Both the position numbers and the translations under genes were made by a program. A model generated the notes under the pieces. The model did no database searches and had not been told where the DNA came from. It was given only the letters and a program-made list of their open reading frames with translations. From positions 1 through 7,622 of the forward strand of contig CALEWN010000325.1 of the NCBI GenBank assembly GCA_937925385.1: a DNA stretch of 7,622 nucleotides, given 5' to 3'. This document shows positions 5,852 through 7,622 of this stretch, in pieces. The DNA is from an uncultured Senegalimassilia sp. GTDB taxonomy: Bacteria > Actinomycetota > Coriobacteriia > Coriobacteriales > Eggerthellaceae. Each line of letters starts with the position of its first letter. The stretch's first letter is position 1.

Positions 5852-5919
5852 GGGACAAAGGCGCGTTCACGTTGGCATCTTGGGAACGCAGCGCATTGCT
5901 GTGAACGCATCTCCGTCCC
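5852..5919. repeat. Palindromic element A (REP/MITE-like), imperfect
   Basis: Two 19-base arms (5852-5870 and 5901-5919) match at 15 of 19 positions, with perfect inner GCGTTCAC / GTGAACGC and outer GGGAC / GTCCC, around a 30-base centre. The right arm plus three bases (5901-5922) closely matches the right arm of element B at 6252-6274. Two related palindromes in one intergenic space suggest a dispersed repeat family, here in a degenerate copy. Confidence 0.55.
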
Positions 5920-6117
5920 CTGTTTGCGCTTCCGCGTTCGCGTTACTGGGCGCAAGGTGTGGCTCTTTCGGGCTATCCGTTGTGCTCGTGGCCAAAAAGG
6001 CGAGAGATGGCGGCATGGTGCGTTTGATCATCCGAGCAAAGTTGGGTAGCAGATGCGGGTTTCGGGATAGGTTTCGCCGCATCTAAAGCCGGATCCTGCC
6101 CCGACTCGTGCCTTATC

Positions 6118-6137
6118 AGCGCAACGCTCGGTTTTTT
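6118..6137 (+). terminator. Weak terminator-like stem followed by six T
   Basis: AGCG-CAA-CGCT (6118-6128) forms a 4-bp stem with a 3-base loop, followed by CGG and a run of six T (6132-6137). CCGA (6101-6104) and TCGG (6128-6131) could add an alternative outer stem. The stem is short for an intrinsic terminator and lies about 370 bases after the TetR stop codon, so the call is tentative. Confidence 0.2.
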
Positions 6138-6219
6138 GTCCACCTCACGGTGCTTTATCAAGCGTAATGCTCTCGAAAGATCGCGCACATCGGGCGCTCC
6201 TCGCTTTGGCGCACGCCGG

Positions 6220-6279
6220 GTGAGCAGGGGGACGTAGGTACGTTCGCGTTCGTGAACGCACCTACGTCCCCCTGCTCAC
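6220..6279. repeat. Palindromic element B: near-perfect 28-bp inverted repeat (REP/MITE-like)
   Basis: Arms 6220-6247 and 6252-6279 pair at 26 of 28 positions around a GTTC loop; the outer 20 bases of each arm are perfectly complementary. The arm includes CAGGGGGACGTAGGT and a GCGTTCGTGAACGC core (6246-6259). Outer flanks CCTCGCTTTGGC (6199-6210) and GGCAAAGCAAGG (6284-6295) also pair at 10 of 12, extending the structure. No T-run follows on either strand, so it is not a typical terminator. Best seen as a mobile or dispersed palindromic repeat; the related element A supports this. Confidence 0.75.
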
Positions 6280-6373
6280 AGAAGGCAAAGCAAGGCTGCT
6301 GCCGTGTCCCGATTCGAAGGTCGGGGCGTGCCGCGGCCTCGTAAGTGATTTTACTTGGTGAAAGCTTCTTGCG

Positions 6374-6416
6374 GGCAAAGCAACTTGGGAAGAGATAGCC
6401 CTCGGTTGCCTTTGCC
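6374..6416. repeat. Imperfect stem-loop containing the second GGCAAAGCAA copy
   Basis: GGCAAAGCAAC (6374-6384) pairs with GTTGCCTTTGCC (6405-6416) over 11 base pairs with one bulged base and a 20-base loop. The left arm repeats the 10-mer GGCAAAGCAA also found at 6284-6293, next to element B. It lies about 135 bases before fucO, outside its obvious leader. Confidence 0.35.
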
Positions 6417-6472
6417 ACCTAATCGTTACCGTGAGCGTTGCGATTTCTCCGGTAAACGGCGTTCAGCGGCGG

Positions 6473-6478
6473 TACACT
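6473..6478 (+). promoter_or_regulatory. Tentative -10 box upstream of the fucO-like gene
   Basis: TACACT at 6473-6478 matches TATAAT at four of six positions and would place the transcription start near 6485, just before the leader hairpin at 6497-6529. No convincing -35 box is seen at 16-18 bases upstream, so the promoter may need an activator or may lie elsewhere. Confidence 0.25.
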
Positions 6479-6496
6479 GACAACAGCTGTAACGGT

Positions 6497-6529
6497 GCGG
6501 GCTTCGTCAGGGGAAACCGCAAAGCCCGC
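6497..6529 (+). promoter_or_regulatory. Leader hairpin before fucO with an alternative pairing
   Basis: GCGGGCTT (6497-6504) pairs perfectly with AAGCCCGC (6522-6529) across a 17-base loop. It ends 6 bases before the AAAGGGGG ribosome site region of fucO (6536-6543). A competing stem, TGCGG (6496-6500) with CCGCA (6517-6521), uses the same left arm, so the two are mutually exclusive. A translation or attenuation switch is possible; no known riboswitch class is recognised. Confidence 0.35.
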
Positions 6530-6550
6530 TCATGTAAAGGGGGTGCCGCC

Positions 6551-7622
6551 ATGGCGGTCAATCGTTTCGTGCTCAACAACATCTCGTATCACGGTGCCGG
6601 TGCGATTGGGGAGATTCCCGGCGAGATCACGCGCCGCGGCTTCGCGAAGGCGTTCGTGTGCTCCGACCCTGACCTGGTGAGATTTGGCGTCACGGGCAAG
6701 GTGACGGCCAAGCTTGACGAAGCGGGCATCCCGTGGGAGCTCTACGACCAGATCAAGCCCAACCCCACCATCAAGAACGTGCAGGACGGCGTGGCGGCGT
6801 TCAAGGCTTCCGGCGCCGACATGATCGTCGCCGTGGGCGGCGGTTCGGCCATGGACACGGCCAAGGGCATCGGCATCATCGCGGAGAATCCCGAGTTCGC
6901 TGACGTGGTCTCGCTCGAGGGCATCGCGCCCACGAAGAACCACGCCACGTTCACCATCGCCGTCCCCACTACGGCGGGCACGGCGGCCGAGGTCACCATC
7001 AACTATGTGATCACCGACCCCGAAAAGGTGCGCAAGTTCGTGTGCGTCGACGTTAACGACATTCCCGACGTGGCGGTGGTCGACCCCGACATGATGGCCA
7101 GCATGCCGGCGGGCCTGACCGCGGCCACGGGCATGGACGCGCTCACGCACGCCATCGAGGGCTACACCACGAAGGGTGCTTGGGAGCTGTCCGACATGTT
7201 CCACCTGAAGGCCATCGAGCTGATCTCGAAGAACCTGCGCGCGGCGTACGCCGAGGCGAAGTCGGGCGAGCCGGGCGCCGGCCGCGAGGGCATGGCGCTT
7301 GGCCAGTACGTCGCCGGCATGGGCTTCTCCAACGTCGGCCTGGGCATCGATCATGCCATGGCGCATACGTTGTCGGCGCATTACGACACGCCGCACGGCG
7401 TGGCGTGCGCCATGCTGCTGCCGGTGGCCATGGAGTTCAACAAGCCGGTGTGCGCCGAGCGCCTGGTCGACGTGGCGCGCGCTATGGGTGTCGACGTTGC
7501 GGGTATGAGCACGGAAGAGGCCGCCGATGCCGCCATCGCCGCCGTGCGCCAGCTGTCCGCCGACGTGGAAATCCCGCACACTTGCAACGGTCTGGTGGCG
7601 GAAGACCTCGAGCAGCTGGCAA
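6551..7622 (+). CDS. fucO: FucO-like iron-dependent alcohol dehydrogenase (lactaldehyde/1,2-propanediol oxidoreductase), 3' end cut off
   Basis: The ATG at 6551 follows AAAGGGGG, and 357 codons run to the window edge; FucO is about 383 residues, so some 25 residues are missing. The enzyme interconverts L-lactaldehyde and L-1,2-propanediol with NAD(H) in the cytoplasm. The Rossmann-like N-terminal domain shows Asp39, linked in E. coli FucO to NAD preference, and GGGSAMDTAK (96-105). Long colinear stretches match E. coli FucO, for example TTAGTAAEVTINYVITD and MALGQYVAGMGFSNVGLG. Iron ligands are in place: Asp196, His200, His268 and His282, the last two shifted by five from E. coli because of a small insert near residues 235-245 (SGEPGAG). 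Group III ADHs vary in substrate, so glycolaldehyde or another short aldehyde remains possible. No fucose, rhamnose or propanediol genes are visible nearby. Confidence 0.88.
   Translation, partial: MAVNRFVLNNISYHGAGAIGEIPGEITRRGFAKAFVCSDPDLVRFGVTGKVTAKLDEAGIPWELYDQIKPNPTIKNVQDGVAAFKASGADMIVAVGGGSAMDTAKGIGIIAENPEFADVVSLEGIAPTKNHATFTIAVPTTAGTAAEVTINYVITDPEKVRKFVCVDVNDIPDVAVVDPDMMASMPAGLTAATGMDALTHAIEGYTTKGAWELSDMFHLKAIELISKNLRAAYAEAKSGEPGAGREGMALGQYVAGMGFSNVGLGIDHAMAHTLSAHYDTPHGVACAMLLPVAMEFNKPVCAERLVDVARAMGVDVAGMSTEEAADAAIAAVRQLSADVEIPHTCNGLVAEDLEQLA

Larger units (their letters stand above)
5746..6550. other. Roughly 800-base region without a convincing gene
   Basis: No frame here shows a recognisable protein, a good ribosome site or a plausible composition; the short open frames on both strands read as Arg/Ser/Pro-rich noise. 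It contains two related palindromic elements (5852-5919 and 6220-6279), a 10-base direct repeat GGCAAAGCAA (6284-6293 and 6374-6383), a T-run after a short stem near 6118-6137, and the leader of the downstream fucO gene. The stretch 5930-6115 shows no structure I can name. The region may be decayed accessory DNA. Confidence 0.6.

Noticed and set aside
5077..5955. 292-codon open frame on the minus strand
   Set aside because: It covers the TetR gene in antisense and its promoter palindromes, with no family signature.
5178..6086. 302-codon open frame on the plus strand
   Set aside because: It is an out-of-frame shadow of the TetR gene that runs into the gene-free region; its composition is Arg-rich and it starts inside the operator region.
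6284..6383. Possible CRISPR-like direct repeats (GGCAAAGCAA twice)
   Set aside because: Only two 10-base copies 80 bases apart, no regular spacer pattern and no cas genes.
6158..6418. 86-codon minus-strand frame crossing palindromic element B
   Set aside because: It reads through a near-perfect palindrome, has no ribosome site and resembles no protein family I recognise.
6494..6520. GGGGAAACC in the fucO leader as a cobalamin riboswitch fragment
   Set aside because: Only a short resemblance to the conserved B12-box neighbourhood; the rest of the cobalamin riboswitch core is absent and the leader is too short.
6530..7579. 349-codon open frame on the minus strand
   Set aside because: It is antisense to the FucO-like gene and is His/Arg/Gly-rich without a recognisable domain.

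Overview
The window looks like chromosomal DNA from a high-GC Gram-positive anaerobe of the Coriobacteriia, most likely an Eggerthellaceae member (the Eggerthella / Gordonibacter / Adlercreutzia / Slackia group). This is an inference from gene types. The strongest pointer is a Tat-exported, lipid-anchored flavin reductase of the fumarate-reductase type, divergent from a LuxR-type regulator that carries a 12-helix membrane domain. That pairing is greatly expanded in those genomes. The high GC and GC-rich third codon positions fit, but the genus cannot be fixed from sequence alone.

Layout. Positions 1-1996 (minus) hold the membrane LuxR regulator, which runs off the left edge; the outermost 40 bases are almost pure G/C runs and look like bad contig-end sequence. 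Positions 1997-2304 are a divergent promoter region dense in inverted repeats. Positions 2305-4041 (plus) encode the flavin reductase, which probably reduces an unknown small molecule at the cell surface; it lacks the catalytic residues expected of a true fumarate reductase. After a short GC-rich convergent spacer, 4127-5071 (minus) encodes the tRNA methyltransferase TrmO, interrupted by a low-complexity insert of about 97 residues. Divergent from it, 5215-5745 (plus) encodes a small TetR-family repressor with an AT-rich operator-like palindrome over its putative promoter. Positions 5746-6550 are about 800 bases without a convincing gene; they carry two related palindromic elements (5852-5919 and 6220-6279) that resemble REP/MITE-type repeats. 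Positions 6551-7622 (plus) hold a FucO-like iron-dependent alcohol dehydrogenase (lactaldehyde / 1,2-propanediol oxidoreductase), cut by the right edge about 25 residues before its expected end.

How the parts may work together. The LuxR protein probably senses a compound in or at the membrane and switches on the divergent reductase, which would use that compound as an electron acceptor with electrons from a membrane donor not encoded here. TrmO is housekeeping. The TetR protein probably represses its own promoter and may also act on a neighbour. FucO points to short-chain aldehyde/alcohol redox metabolism, but no fucose or propanediol genes are visible. The best candidates for something undescribed are the reductase-regulator pair with its unknown substrate, the long Ala-rich inserts in two unrelated proteins, and the palindromic repeat pair.
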